Source: Pseudomonas orientalis
Lineage (GTDB): Bacteria; Pseudomonadota; Gammaproteobacteria; Pseudomonadales; Pseudomonadaceae
Direction: 5' to 3'
DNA: 64,000 nucleotides
Assembly (NCBI RefSeq): GCF_001439815.1
Contig: NZ_JYLM01000009.1
Location: 186,001 to 250,000, forward strand
This document shows positions 50,848 to 59,227 of the stretch, piece by piece. Position 1 is the stretch's first letter. Every line of letters begins with the position of its first letter. The position numbers were made by a program, and so were the translations under genes. Under the pieces are notes generated by a model. The model saw nothing but the letters and a program-made list of their open reading frames with translations. It had not been told where the DNA came from and did not search any database.

Positions 50848-51681
50848 ATGACTCCAGGCTGGATTACCACAACGCTGCTGGACAACGACGCCGCCGGCGG
50901 CTGGGCCGTGGCCCGCAGCCGCGATGGCTTTTTGCAGGATGCCAACGGGCCGCTGTTCCCTCGCGAATGGCTCAAGCGCCAGGACCTTTCCATATTTGCA
51001 GAACACGGCATCGGGCATCTCGATGGCGAGCCGGTGTACCTGCTGGAAGTCAATGGTGCCGGCGAAGTTCCGGGTTGCAGTTGGCAGGGCCTGCGCGGCT
51101 TCATGCTGCAAGGCGATCACACCCTGTACAAAGTGCTGGGCTATGCCGCGCAGATCGGCACCTGGGCGCGGGAGCATCGCTTCTGCGGCAGTTGCGGCCA
51201 GGCCATGGTCCAGGTGCCACGGGAGCGGGCGATGTACTGCCAGCCCTGCGACCTGCGCAGCTACCCACGGATTTCGCCGAGCATGATCGTGCTGGTGACC
51301 CGTGGCGATGAGATTCTGCTGGCGCGCTCACCACGCTTTGTCACCGGGGTCTACAGCACCCTGGCCGGCTTTGCCGAGCCGGGTGAGTCGGCTGAAGACT
51401 GCCTGATCCGCGAAGTGCGCGAGGAAGTGCAGGTAGAGGTGAAGAACCTGCAGTACATGGGCAGCCAGTGCTGGCCGTTCCCGCATTCGATGATGCTGGG
51501 CTTCCATGCCGAGTATGCCGGTGGCGACATCGTGCCCCAGGCCGACGAAATCGAGGACGCGCAGTGGTTCAATATTCACGACCTGCCGCCGCTGCCGGCG
51601 TCACGCTCGATTGCGCGTTACCTGATCGACCTCTATGTGGCCCGTCGCCTAGGCCACGCTGAACCAGTGCTGCCAGGCTAG
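50848..51681 (+). CDS. nudC: NADH pyrophosphatase / de-NADding enzyme
   Basis: A 277-residue Nudix hydrolase that cleaves NADH and removes NAD caps from RNA. The zinc ribbon is CGSCG with MYCQPCD. The Nudix box is GFAEPGESAEDCLIREVREE, intact. The NudC-specific motif SQPWPFPxS reads SQCWPFPHS, with Cys in place of the first Pro. ATG 50848 follows the crotonase stop by 5 bases, so the two are probably coupled. The last 33 bases overlap the convergent TSUP gene. Confidence 0.92.
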   Translation: MTPGWITTTLLDNDAAGGWAVARSRDGFLQDANGPLFPREWLKRQDLSIFAEHGIGHLDGEPVYLLEVNGAGEVPGCSWQGLRGFMLQGDHTLYKVLGYAAQIGTWAREHRFCGSCGQAMVQVPRERAMYCQPCDLRSYPRISPSMIVLVTRGDEILLARSPRFVTGVYSTLAGFAEPGESAEDCLIREVREEVQVEVKNLQYMGSQCWPFPHSMMLGFHAEYAGGDIVPQADEIEDAQWFNIHDLPPLPASRSIARYLIDLYVARRLGHAEPVLPG

Positions 51682-52428
51682 GCGCACGGTCAGACCGAGC
51701 ACCACGGTGATGAACACCGGGCGGATGAACTTGGCGCCGCCGCTGATGGCGCTGCGTGCGCCAAAGAACGCGCCGCCCATCACTGAGATGCCCATCGCCA
51801 GGCCGACGATCCAGTCCACCGAGCCGTTGATGATGAAAACGCTCAGCGCCGCCGCGTTGCTGACGAAGTTCATGCTGCGCGCCACGCCGCTGGCCTTCAC
51901 CAGGTCGATCGGGTGCAGCAGCATCGTGCTCACGGTCCAGAACGCGCCGGTGCCGGGCCCGGCCACGCCATCGTAGAAGCCCAGGCCGAAGCCCTGGGTG
52001 GCCTGCCATTTCTTCTTGATCGGTGCCTCGGCGTCCAGCGGCGCCTTGGGCGTGCCGCCGAACAGCAGGTACACCCCGCAGGCGAACACGATCACCGGCA
52101 GCATCTTGTTCAGGGTTTCAGCGGGCAAATAGTGCGCAACCACGGCGCCGGCCAGCGCGCCGACCAACGTACCGACGATGGCGTGCACCCATTGGCGCGG
52201 GTGGAACAGCTTGCGGCGGTAGAAGGTAAAGCTGGCGGTAGCTGAGCCAAAGGTGGAACTGAGCTTGTTGGTGCCCAGCACCAGGTGCGGTGGCATGCCG
52301 GCGGTGAGCAGGGCAGGAGTGGTGAGCAGGCCGCCGCCGCCGGCGATGGCGTCGATGAAACCGGCAATAAAGGCCACGACGGCGAGAATGGCGAGGGTGG
52401 TCAGGTCAACGCTGAGTTCGAAGGGCAT
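51649..52428 (-). CDS. TSUP (TauE/SafE) family transporter
   Basis: A 259-residue membrane protein with about eight helices in two repeats. The TSUP signatures are AGFIDAIAGGGGLLTTPALL, LGTNKLSSTFGSATASFTFY and GFYDGVAGPGTGAFWTVSTM. Members export or import sulfonates, sulfite or related organic anions; the substrate is unknown. It overlaps nudC by 33 bases at the 3' end. Confidence 0.88.
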   Translation of the reverse strand: MPFELSVDLTTLAILAVVAFIAGFIDAIAGGGGLLTTPALLTAGMPPHLVLGTNKLSSTFGSATASFTFYRRKLFHPRQWVHAIVGTLVGALAGAVVAHYLPAETLNKMLPVIVFACGVYLLFGGTPKAPLDAEAPIKKKWQATQGFGLGFYDGVAGPGTGAFWTVSTMLLHPIDLVKASGVARSMNFVSNAAALSVFIINGSVDWIVGLAMGISVMGGAFFGARSAISGGAKFIRPVFITVVLGLTVRLAWQHWFSVA

Positions 52429-52500
52429 GGGCAGGGCTTATTGTTGGCGGGGCTGCTGGGAAGGCCGCCATCTTACCCCCAGGATGTACGCAGAACCAAA

Positions 52501-52604
52501 TGTGGGAGGGGCGGTGCGACGATTCGACTTGCCCCCGATAGCGGTGTGTCAGTGACAGATAAGCTGACTGATCCACCGCCATCGGGGGCAAGCCCCCTCC
52601 CACA
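52501..52604. repeat. REPIN with one variant arm
   Basis: The right arm is the standard GGGGGCAAGCCCCCTCCCAC. The left arm reads GTGGGAGGGGCGGTGCGACG then ATTCGACTTGCCCCCGAT, so the stem is broken by about 15 extra bases (GGTGCGACGATTCGA). The same variant arm occurs at 15982-16021. Confidence 0.85.
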
Positions 52605-52624
52605 TTTTGATCCTGGGTGCTGGG

Positions 52625-53341
52625 TTATTTATGGGTGCCCAACCACTCCAGCGCCGTGCGCCAGATGCAAATGCCCAGAAAGTACGCCGACATCAGCGAC
52701 CACAGCCCGAACGTCCACGGGTTGGTGTTCGGATAATCCACCACCATCAGGAAGCTGCACAGCAACCAGATCGTGGTCACCGCGATATTGAGCGGCATGA
52801 AGCGCTTGACCCGGAACGGGTGCAGGAACTTCATTGGCGTCACGGTCAGCAGCGCCAGGCCGATCACGGTCAGCAGGGTGACCCAGGCGTCCGGCTGGAT
52901 GATGTACACGCACAAGGCCACCACGTTCCAGGCCGCCGGGAAGCCGACGAAATAGTTGTCCTTGCTCTTCATGTTCACGTTGCAGAAGCAGAACAGCGAC
53001 GACACCAGGATCACCGACACCGCAAACAGGTGGGTAAATTCCGGCAGGTCGATATAGCGGTAGATAAACAGCGCCGGGATGAACACGTAGGTGAGGTAAT
53101 CGATCACCAGGTCCAATACCGAGCCGTCAAAGCTGGGCAAGACCGTACTGACGTTGACCCGTCGCGCCAGGGAGCCGTCGACGCCATCGACCACCAGGGC
53201 CAGGCCCAGCCACAGCAGGCAGGCCTTGGGCGAGTTTTCCAGCAGTGCCAGGGTCGCCAGGAATGCCAATACCACGCCCGTGGCGGTGAAGCCGTGGGCG
53301 CCCCAGGCTTTGATTCTGGCTACATGCAGGGTCGATATCAC
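52625..53341 (-). CDS. pcs: Phosphatidylcholine synthase
   Basis: A 238-residue membrane enzyme of the CDP-alcohol phosphatidyltransferase superfamily with about eight helices. The active-site motif is DGVDGSLARR followed by FDGSVLDLVIDY. The spacing between A-R and the last G-x3-D-x3-D is longer than in PgsA/PssA enzymes and fits Pcs. It condenses choline with CDP-diacylglycerol to give phosphatidylcholine. Stands alone. Confidence 0.9.
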   Translation of the reverse strand: MISTLHVARIKAWGAHGFTATGVVLAFLATLALLENSPKACLLWLGLALVVDGVDGSLARRVNVSTVLPSFDGSVLDLVIDYLTYVFIPALFIYRYIDLPEFTHLFAVSVILVSSLFCFCNVNMKSKDNYFVGFPAAWNVVALCVYIIQPDAWVTLLTVIGLALLTVTPMKFLHPFRVKRFMPLNIAVTTIWLLCSFLMVVDYPNTNPWTFGLWSLMSAYFLGICIWRTALEWLGTHK

Positions 53342-53489
53342 GGGCGGTTCTCCAAAGGGTCAAACGGGGCAGCCGACAGCGTAACGCCGTCGAGTCTGGC
53401 CGGGGAATGCAGGTATCGACCGGGAAGGCGGGGATAAGGTTCACCACCCGGCGTATGGCTTAGCGTAGCAAGCGTAGGAAGTTTCAGCA

Positions 53490-54410
53490 TCACCCCTGGC
53501 GAAACACCAGGGCTTTCAAACCACTTTGCGGGTCGATATCCGGAAATTCCGGCGGGTTTTCCAAGCGCTCGATAAAGCGCAGGTCCGGTGCCTCGCGGGT
53601 GACGCCGTCGATCAGGAAGTCTGCGCCGAAGGCCGGATCGTTCATGCACGCCAGCACCGTGCCCTGGGCCGTGAGCAAATCCGGCAGGCGACGCAATACG
53701 CGCTGGTAGTCCTTGGTCAGCAGGAAGCTGCCTTTCTGGAAGGAGGGCGGGTCAATGATCACCAGGTCATAGGGGCCGCCATGGGTGACCTTGGCCCAGG
53801 ACTTGAACAGGTCGTGGCCCAGAAAGGTGACCTTGCCCAGGTCGTGACCATTGAGGCGATGGTTGTCACGGCCACGGCTCAGGGCGCCACGGGCCATGTC
53901 CAGGTTCACCACATGCTCGGCGCCGCCTTCGATAGCGGCCACGGAAAACCCGCAGGTGTAGGCAAACAGGTTAAGCACGCGCAGGCCGTTGGCCTGCTCG
54001 CGCACCCAGTCGCGGCCGTAGCGCATGTCGAGGAACAGGCCGCTGTTCTGCTTTTTACCCAGGTCGATCAGGTAGCGCAGGCCGCCTTCGGTAATGGTCA
54101 ACTCGTCGACGGGGTCACCGACCAGCCACTCGGTGGTGCTTTGCGGCAGGTAGCGGTGCTGCAGCGCTACGGCCCGTGCGCCAAAGCCGGCCCAGTCCAT
54201 CTGCAGCAATTGCTGCTTCAAGGCCTGCAAATGCTCGGTTTCCTTGAACAGCGCCACCAGCACCACGCCTTGCAGCCAGTCCACTGTCAGTTGCTCAAGG
54301 CCCGGCCAGCAGCGGCCACGGCCATGGAACAGGCGCCGGGTTTCAGCGGGCGGGCTGGCCAGGGCGGTGAGCAGATGGGCGTGCAGGGTGGCGAGTGCGT
54401 CTGGGGTCAT
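53490..54410 (-). CDS. RlmI-like SAM-dependent rRNA methyltransferase
   Basis: A 306-residue protein of the COG1092 group. The substrate-side linker is GLRYLIDLGKKQNSGLFLDM. SAM-binding motif I is VLNLFAYTCGFSVAAIEGGA, and the catalytic DPPSF motif is in LVIIDPPSFQKGSF. Members methylate cytosine or guanine of 23S rRNA (RlmI, RlmK). The N-terminal PUA domain of RlmI is absent, so the exact target is not certain. The preceding 148-base gap to pcs holds nothing recognisable. Confidence 0.85.
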   Translation of the reverse strand: MTPDALATLHAHLLTALASPPAETRRLFHGRGRCWPGLEQLTVDWLQGVVLVALFKETEHLQALKQQLLQMDWAGFGARAVALQHRYLPQSTTEWLVGDPVDELTITEGGLRYLIDLGKKQNSGLFLDMRYGRDWVREQANGLRVLNLFAYTCGFSVAAIEGGAEHVVNLDMARGALSRGRDNHRLNGHDLGKVTFLGHDLFKSWAKVTHGGPYDLVIIDPPSFQKGSFLLTKDYQRVLRRLPDLLTAQGTVLACMNDPAFGADFLIDGVTREAPDLRFIERLENPPEFPDIDPQSGLKALVFRQG

Positions 54411-54459
54411 CGTTGAGCGTCAGTCGTTGAGCGGGCGGCATTTTAAACACAATTGCGCG

Positions 54460-54948
54460 TCAGAGCGTGGCGATCAGGGCTGGGCCAAAGGTTTCGCGCA
54501 GAAAAACCGGGGCAATGTAGCGCTCGTAATGGGCCTCGGACAGCAGGAAAAATTCGCGGTCAATCGCATCGCGCAAGTCCGTGAGCGGGCGCTCACGAAA
54601 TTCCGGTAGCAACGCCAGCCCATAGGCGTCCAGTTTGGACATCACCCGAGCCCCCCGGGCAATCAACTGGTACGCCCAGCAGTAGGGCGACTGTTGCGGC
54701 ATGAAGCGAATCTTGCGGTCTTCCAGTTGCTGGCGCAGGCGTTGCGGGTCGAAGACTTCCAGCTTGCTGCTCATGACCTGCACCAGCAGCTGCTCCAGGC
54801 GCAGCCATACCGCGTGCTTTTCCTCGGCGCTATAGCCGTTCCACTGGATCACTTCATGGTGATAACGCTTGCAGCCCCGGCAGACCAGGTCACCGTAGAC
54901 GGTGGAACACAGGCCTATACACGGCGTTTTGATGGTTTGATTGGGCAT
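54460..54948 (-). CDS. DUF1289 domain protein (copy 2)
   Basis: A 162-residue paralogue of the protein at 1057-1527, near-identical in the first 60 residues (MPNQTIKTPCIGLCSTVYGD) and similar throughout. The same four cysteines are present (CIGLC, CRGC). The ribosome site is weak; the start is fixed by comparison of the two copies. It diverges most in the C-terminal tail. Function unknown. Confidence 0.8.
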   Translation of the reverse strand: MPNQTIKTPCIGLCSTVYGDLVCRGCKRYHHEVIQWNGYSAEEKHAVWLRLEQLLVQVMSSKLEVFDPQRLRQQLEDRKIRFMPQQSPYCWAYQLIARGARVMSKLDAYGLALLPEFRERPLTDLRDAIDREFFLLSEAHYERYIAPVFLRETFGPALIATL

Positions 54949-54990
54949 AAAAGGCAATTTGCAAAGTTTATGGAACACCGCGTTCCCAAT

Positions 54991-55079
54991 ATGGGAGGAA
55001 GCTTGCTCCCGATAGCGGTCGTTCAGTTAAAGCACCTGTGACTGATACACCGCTATCGGGGGCAAGCCCCCTCCCACAT
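54991..55079. repeat. REPIN, GGGGGCTTGCCCCC family
   Basis: A left arm with a slightly different stem (GGGAGGAAGCTTGCTCCCGA) and a standard right arm ending CCTCCCAC at 55078. It lies between DUF1289 copy 2 and nrdB. Confidence 0.85.
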
Positions 55080-55097
55080 TTGGATTTGTGCAGTCAA

Positions 55098-56348
55098 TCA
55101 ATCCCAGCTCAGAGCGCCGCCGGTCTGGTACTCGATTACGCGGGTTTCGAAGAAATTCTTCTCTTTCTTCAAATCCATGATCTCGCTCATCCAAGGGAAC
55201 GGGTTGGTGGTGCCTGGATACTCTTCCTTCAACCCAATCTGCGACAAACGACGGTTAGCGATGAACTTGAGGTAATCCTCCATCATCGCCGCATTCATCC
55301 CCAACACCCCACGCGGCATGGTATCCCGCGCGTATTCAATCTCCAGCTGCGTCCCCTGCAGAATCATCTGGGTCGCTTCTTCCTTCATCTCGGCATCCCA
55401 CAAATGCGGGTTTTCGATTTTGATCTGGTTGATCACATCGATCCCGAAGTTCAGGTGCATCGACTCATCGCGCAGGATGTACTGGAACTGTTCGGCCACG
55501 CCGGTCATTTTGTTGCGGCGGCCCATGGACAAAATCTGGGTGAAGCCGCAATAGAAGAAAATGCCTTCCAGCACGCAGTAGTAGGCGACCAGGTTGCGCA
55601 GCAACTCTTTGTCGGTGTCGACAGTGCCGGTTTCGAACTTCGGATCGGAGATCGAGCGGGTGTACTTCAGGCCCCAGGCGGCTTTTTTAGCGACCGATGG
55701 GATCTCGTGGTACATGTTGAAGATCTCGCCTTCATCCATGGCCAGGGATTCGATGCAGTACTGGTAGGCGTGGGTGTGGATCGCTTCTTCGAAGGCCTGG
55801 CGCAGGATGTACTGGCGGCACTCCGGGTTGGTGATCAGGCGGTAGACGGCCAGCACCAGGTTGTTCGCGACCAGCGAATCGGCGGTGGAGAAGAAGCCGA
55901 GGTTGCGCATGACGATGCGGCGTTCGTCGTCGGTCAGGCCTTCGGGGTTTTTCCACAGGGCGATGTCGGCGGTCATGTTGACCTCTTGCGGCATCCAGTG
56001 GTTGGCGCAGCCGTCGAGGTATTTCTGCCAGGCCCAGTCGTACTTGAAGGGCACGAGCTGGTTGAGGTCGGCGCGGCAGTTGATCATGCGCTTTTCGTCG
56101 ACGGCGACGCGGGCGGAAGCGCCCTCGAGTTCGGCGAGGCCTTCGGCGACGTCGAGTTTGTCCAGCTCGGCCTTGGCGCGCGCGATGGCGGCGGAGTCAT
56201 TGGCGGTAACGGCGCGGGCTTCGATGGCGGCGGCAGCGCCGGCGCCGTCGAGGCGGTCCATGTTGGCTTCGGTGGCGTGGCCGGCGTTGGCGCCTCTGAC
56301 TACCGCTGCAACGCTGTCTTCGTTGTCGACTTCATCCCAACTCAGCAT
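55098..56348 (-). CDS. nrdB: Ribonucleotide reductase class Ia, beta subunit
   Basis: A 416-residue radical-generating subunit. An alanine-rich, acidic extension of about 75 residues (MLSWDEVDNEDSVAAVVRGA onward) precedes the ferritin-like core, as in other pseudomonads. Iron ligands and the radical site are in RQAFEEAIHTHAYQYCIESL and ILRDESMHLNFGIDVINQI. It works with NrdA to make deoxynucleotides. Ribosome site AAGGAG. Two NrdR boxes lie 121-168 bases upstream. nrdA is not in the window on either side. Confidence 0.95.
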   Translation of the reverse strand: MLSWDEVDNEDSVAAVVRGANAGHATEANMDRLDGAGAAAAIEARAVTANDSAAIARAKAELDKLDVAEGLAELEGASARVAVDEKRMINCRADLNQLVPFKYDWAWQKYLDGCANHWMPQEVNMTADIALWKNPEGLTDDERRIVMRNLGFFSTADSLVANNLVLAVYRLITNPECRQYILRQAFEEAIHTHAYQYCIESLAMDEGEIFNMYHEIPSVAKKAAWGLKYTRSISDPKFETGTVDTDKELLRNLVAYYCVLEGIFFYCGFTQILSMGRRNKMTGVAEQFQYILRDESMHLNFGIDVINQIKIENPHLWDAEMKEEATQMILQGTQLEIEYARDTMPRGVLGMNAAMMEDYLKFIANRRLSQIGLKEEYPGTTNPFPWMSEIMDLKKEKNFFETRVIEYQTGGALSWD

Positions 56349-56468
56349 TGAAAATACTCCTTCCAGATCTGTTCTGACGGTGTGTGGACCCGTCCAAAAA
56401 ATAGGCGGTTTGCAGGCTTCAGGCATTGAAATACTGCGCAGAGTGTGGTCGGAAAATACCGATACTGC

Positions 56469-56484
56469 ACACTATGTAGTGGTA
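56469..56484 (-). promoter_or_regulatory. NrdR box, proximal
   Basis: ACACTATGTAGTGGTA matches the NrdR consensus ACAC-WATAT-N-TWGTGT at most positions. It is 121 bases from the nrdB start codon. Confidence 0.85.
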
Positions 56485-56500
56485 TGTTCTGTTTGTGGGC

Positions 56501-56516
56501 ACACTATATGGTGTGT
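56501..56516 (-). promoter_or_regulatory. NrdR box, distal
   Basis: ACACTATATGGTGTGT is a near-perfect NrdR box. Its start is 32 bases (three helical turns) from the first box, the spacing seen in NrdR-controlled promoters. Confidence 0.88.
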
Positions 56517-56601
56517 AACAGGGCAGGTCAACGCGCAAGAAGATCGTCCGAATGTTTAAACGTTGCGTTGAAAAGATCGTGGTATAGCGGCGCAACATTA
56601 A

Positions 56602-56621
56602 ATAGAATGAATCTCATTTGA
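56602..56621 (+). promoter_or_regulatory. Fur-like box before the ECF sigma gene
   Basis: AATGA-ATC-TCATT at 56606-56618 is a short palindrome resembling the core of a Fur box, 34-46 bases before the ATG at 56652. It suggests iron-controlled expression, as is usual for FecI-type sigma factors. Confidence 0.6.
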
Positions 56622-56651
56622 GACTCAGTCGCGCCGTGCAGGTCGCTAGCC

Positions 56652-57170
56652 ATGAATGATGCTGTTATACCGACCCATGCCCCCGAGCTGAGCGTGTCGA
56701 GCCTGTACCGCGACCATCACAGCTGGCTGGAAAGCTGGCTGCGCCGGCGTTTGGGCAATGCCTGGGATGCTGCGGACCTGAGCCAGGATACCTTCCTGCG
56801 CGTGCTTGCCAGCGCACAGCCGATCGGGCAGATGCAGGAGCCGCGGGCGTATCTGGTGACGGTCGGCAAGCGCCTGCTGGTAAATTTCCATCAGCGGCGC
56901 AGCCTCGAACAGGCTTACCTGAATGCCTTGGCAAGCCTGCCGCAGGCCTGCGTGCCTTCGCCCGAGCAGCGCTGGCTGTTGCTGGAAACCTTGCACGCTC
57001 TGGACGACCTGCTTGATGGGTTACCGGTGCCGGTGCGCCGCGCCTTTCTGTGGAGCCAGCTGGAAGGCCTGGGCTATCGGGAGATCGCCGCACGCCTGGA
57101 TGTTTGCGAGCGCACGGTGAAACGCTACATGGCCCAGGCCTACGAACACTGCCTGCTGGTGAGCCTGTGA
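56652..57170 (+). CDS. FecI-type ECF sigma factor
   Basis: A 172-residue sigma factor. Region 2 is visible as WLRRRLGNAWDAADLSQDTF and EPRAYLVTVGKRLLVNFHQR; region 4 as LEGLGYREIAARLDVCERTV. It belongs to the iron-starvation group that transcribes TonB-dependent receptor genes. The stop overlaps the start of the FecR-like gene (GTGA). A Fur-like box precedes it. Confidence 0.9.
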   Translation: MNDAVIPTHAPELSVSSLYRDHHSWLESWLRRRLGNAWDAADLSQDTFLRVLASAQPIGQMQEPRAYLVTVGKRLLVNFHQRRSLEQAYLNALASLPQACVPSPEQRWLLLETLHALDDLLDGLPVPVRRAFLWSQLEGLGYREIAARLDVCERTVKRYMAQAYEHCLLVSL

Positions 57171-58075
57171 ACCGCGACGTCGCCCGCGCCGCCGCCCGGT
57201 GGCTGGCGCTGCTGGAGTCAGGCACGGCCACCGAGCGCGATCACGCCGCGCTGCAGCACTGGCGTGACAGCCATCCGCAGCACGAACAGACCTGGCAAAG
57301 CGCGCAGGCCCTGCGCCAGCGCTTCAGCGACTTACCCCAGGCCCTGGCGATGGCCAGCCTCGATCGCCCGCAACCCGCACGGCGTGCGGTGCTCAAGCGC
57401 GCGCTGGGCGTTGCGGCACTGCTGCCGACAGCCTGGCTGCTCAGCCGGCAACTGCCCATCGAGACCTGGCGCGCCGATCTGCACACGGCCACGGGGGAGC
57501 GCAAGCGCATGGCATTGGCTGACGGCGCCAGCGTGCAACTCAATACCGCGACGGCGGTGGATGTGGAACCGGCGCAGCGGCGGATCACCCTGGTCGAGGG
57601 TGAGCTGGCATTGAATGTACCCGCAGCGGCGGCGATGAGCGTACAGACGCGTTACGGCGAGCTGACGGTCAGCCAGGCGCAGGTGTGCGTTCGGCAACTG
57701 GTCAGCGGTTGCCTGGTGTCGGTGCTCAAGGGTTCAGTCCGGGTCCGCGACCTGGACGGGCGAACGGCTACCTTGCAAGAAGGGCAGCAAGCGCCGTTGA
57801 AAAGCAACGGACTCGGCGCCCGGGTGGCGTTCGATGCGCTGCAACTGGGCTGGCGCGACGGTGTACTGACCGCGCAGAACCAGGCGCTGGGGGACTTTCT
57901 GCGGGAATTGGCGCGCTATCGGCCAGGCGTGCTGCGCTGGGACCCGCACCTGGAAACGCTGCGGGTCACCGGCAGTTTTCGCCTGGACGACACCGATCGC
58001 ATCCTCGACTTGCTGGCCTCCAGCCTGGGGTTGCGTGTACAGGCGCGAACCCGGTACTGGGTCACGCTTTCTTGA
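57167..58075 (+). CDS. FecR-like transmembrane anti-sigma regulator
   Basis: A 302-residue protein starting at GTG 57167. The N-terminal cytoplasmic domain (ARAAARWLALLESGTATERD, HAALQHWRDSHPQHEQTWQS) binds the sigma factor. One membrane segment follows (VLKRALGVAALLPTAWLL, about 77-95). The periplasmic FecR domain has RMALADGASVQLNTATAVDV and a secretin-TonB-like C-terminus (FRLDDTDRILDLLASSLGLR). It normally receives a signal from a TonB-dependent receptor encoded next door; none is present. Confidence 0.9.
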   Translation: MNRDVARAAARWLALLESGTATERDHAALQHWRDSHPQHEQTWQSAQALRQRFSDLPQALAMASLDRPQPARRAVLKRALGVAALLPTAWLLSRQLPIETWRADLHTATGERKRMALADGASVQLNTATAVDVEPAQRRITLVEGELALNVPAAAAMSVQTRYGELTVSQAQVCVRQLVSGCLVSVLKGSVRVRDLDGRTATLQEGQQAPLKSNGLGARVAFDALQLGWRDGVLTAQNQALGDFLRELARYRPGVLRWDPHLETLRVTGSFRLDDTDRILDLLASSLGLRVQARTRYWVTLS

Positions 58076-58219
58076 AACACTGGGATGAGCAGCGCTTTTT
58101 ATATATCCTTATCGAATAAATAAAGAGTTATATATTCCTTTTATTGTTCTGTTGCATGGCGCATTTTGAGGGCCTGCGCATTCGTGCGGATTGACTCAAC
58201 AGCCAAAAGGAAAGCCGAC

Positions 58220-58435
58220 ATGACCATCAAAGCGATCAACGTGCGCAACCAGTTCAAAGGCACAATCAAGGAAATCCTGCTGGGTGAAGTGGTGTCGGAA
58301 ATCGACGTGCAAACCGCGTCCGGCATTGTCACTTCGGTCATCACCACCCGCTCGGTGCGTGACCTGGAGTTGAAAGTGGGCAGTGAAGTGATTGCCTTTG
58401 TGAAGTCCACTGAAGTATCCATCGCCAAACTTTAA
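58220..58435 (+). CDS. ssuF: Single-domain molybdopterin-binding-like (Mop/TOBE) protein, SsuF-like
   Basis: A 71-residue protein that is one TOBE/Mop domain: MTIKAINVRNQFKGTIKEIL, then VDVQTASGIVTSVITTRSV and GSEVIAFVKSTEVSIAKL. It closely resembles SsuF of the P. putida sulfonate-use operon, a Mop-family protein, but no ssu genes accompany it. It may bind molybdate or another oxyanion. Ribosome site AAGGA. The upstream 140 bases are very AT-rich, with TTATATATCC and TTATATATTCC repeated around 58099 and 58128, perhaps its promoter. Confidence 0.78.
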   Translation: MTIKAINVRNQFKGTIKEILLGEVVSEIDVQTASGIVTSVITTRSVRDLELKVGSEVIAFVKSTEVSIAKL

Positions 58436-58455
58436 AAAGCGTCAGGCGGGCGCTC

Positions 58456-59142
58456 TCAATCGACGCGATCAAATACTCTGGCGATGTCTTCGCGGCTCAG
58501 TACTCCTTTACCGGTGCCGTCGAGCAATTTGAATGTGCCATCGGCATTGATCGTGATGCCGGCGGAACTGGCCAGGGTCACTGCTGCGCCGGAGCGGCCA
58601 TTGAGCAGGTCGCGCAGCGGCTGTTCGCCGTGCAGGTTTTGCCCGATGGTCGTTGCCATGCCTTGCAGGGAACTCGAATTGACCCCGCCTACCAGGATGA
58701 CATGGCTGTTCTTGTCCAACGATGCCTGCAGTCTGTGCATCAATGTTCGCGTATCGCTATTTCCAGGGTTCAGGCCCAGTTCCAGGTTGCTGCCAGTCAG
58801 GTGCATCAGAGTGCGGTTCTGGTAGGTCGATCCGTTCCAGCCAGTGAGCACCGCCAACGCCGAGCAGTCTGACAAACTTCGGGTAGCGAGCGCATCATGA
58901 CCTTTACTCAGGGAGACTGACTGGCCCATTTCAACCTCCACCGTTTTGATGTCGGCACGCAAGCCGGGTGGGTTCGCCAGTGGGTGTTTCAATCCCGCAA
59001 GGCGCATTGGCCGCTGAGTGCCACGGGTGTCAGCAGTATCTCGAACCGAGGCGACCGATGCAGGTTCGCGCGGTGCATGGTTCGGTTTGAATGATTCCAT
59101 GACCGGCACAGGACCGATAGTTGCAGGAGGTGTCGACAACAT
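58456..59142 (-). CDS. Effector-like protein with CNF/CheD-type Cys-His pattern
   Basis: A 228-residue protein, not firmly recognised. The first 65 residues are polar and probably unstructured. The core has SLSDCSALAVL (Cys93) and later TLMHLTGSNL (His114), matching in order the LSGC...HTG and LGSC...NH patterns of CNF1-type and CheD-type glutamine deamidases. A strand VILVGGVNSSSL follows. The C-terminus has DGTGKGVLSREDIARVFDRV, a degenerate EF-hand. No signal peptide, membrane segment or secretion gene. ATG 59142 was used; TTG 59151 and ATG 59097 are alternatives. The deamidase idea is inference from a short motif. Confidence 0.5.
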   Translation of the reverse strand: MLSTPPATIGPVPVMESFKPNHAPREPASVASVRDTADTRGTQRPMRLAGLKHPLANPPGLRADIKTVEVEMGQSVSLSKGHDALATRSLSDCSALAVLTGWNGSTYQNRTLMHLTGSNLELGLNPGNSDTRTLMHRLQASLDKNSHVILVGGVNSSSLQGMATTIGQNLHGEQPLRDLLNGRSGAAVTLASSAGITINADGTFKLLDGTGKGVLSREDIARVFDRVD

Positions 59143-59227
59143 AGGGCGCAAAGCTCCGAGAAGGTTTCAGCAGCACAAGGAGACTCCCTTGAGTGTTGAA
59201 AAAGCCTTCTGCGGTTCCAGTCCCCAT

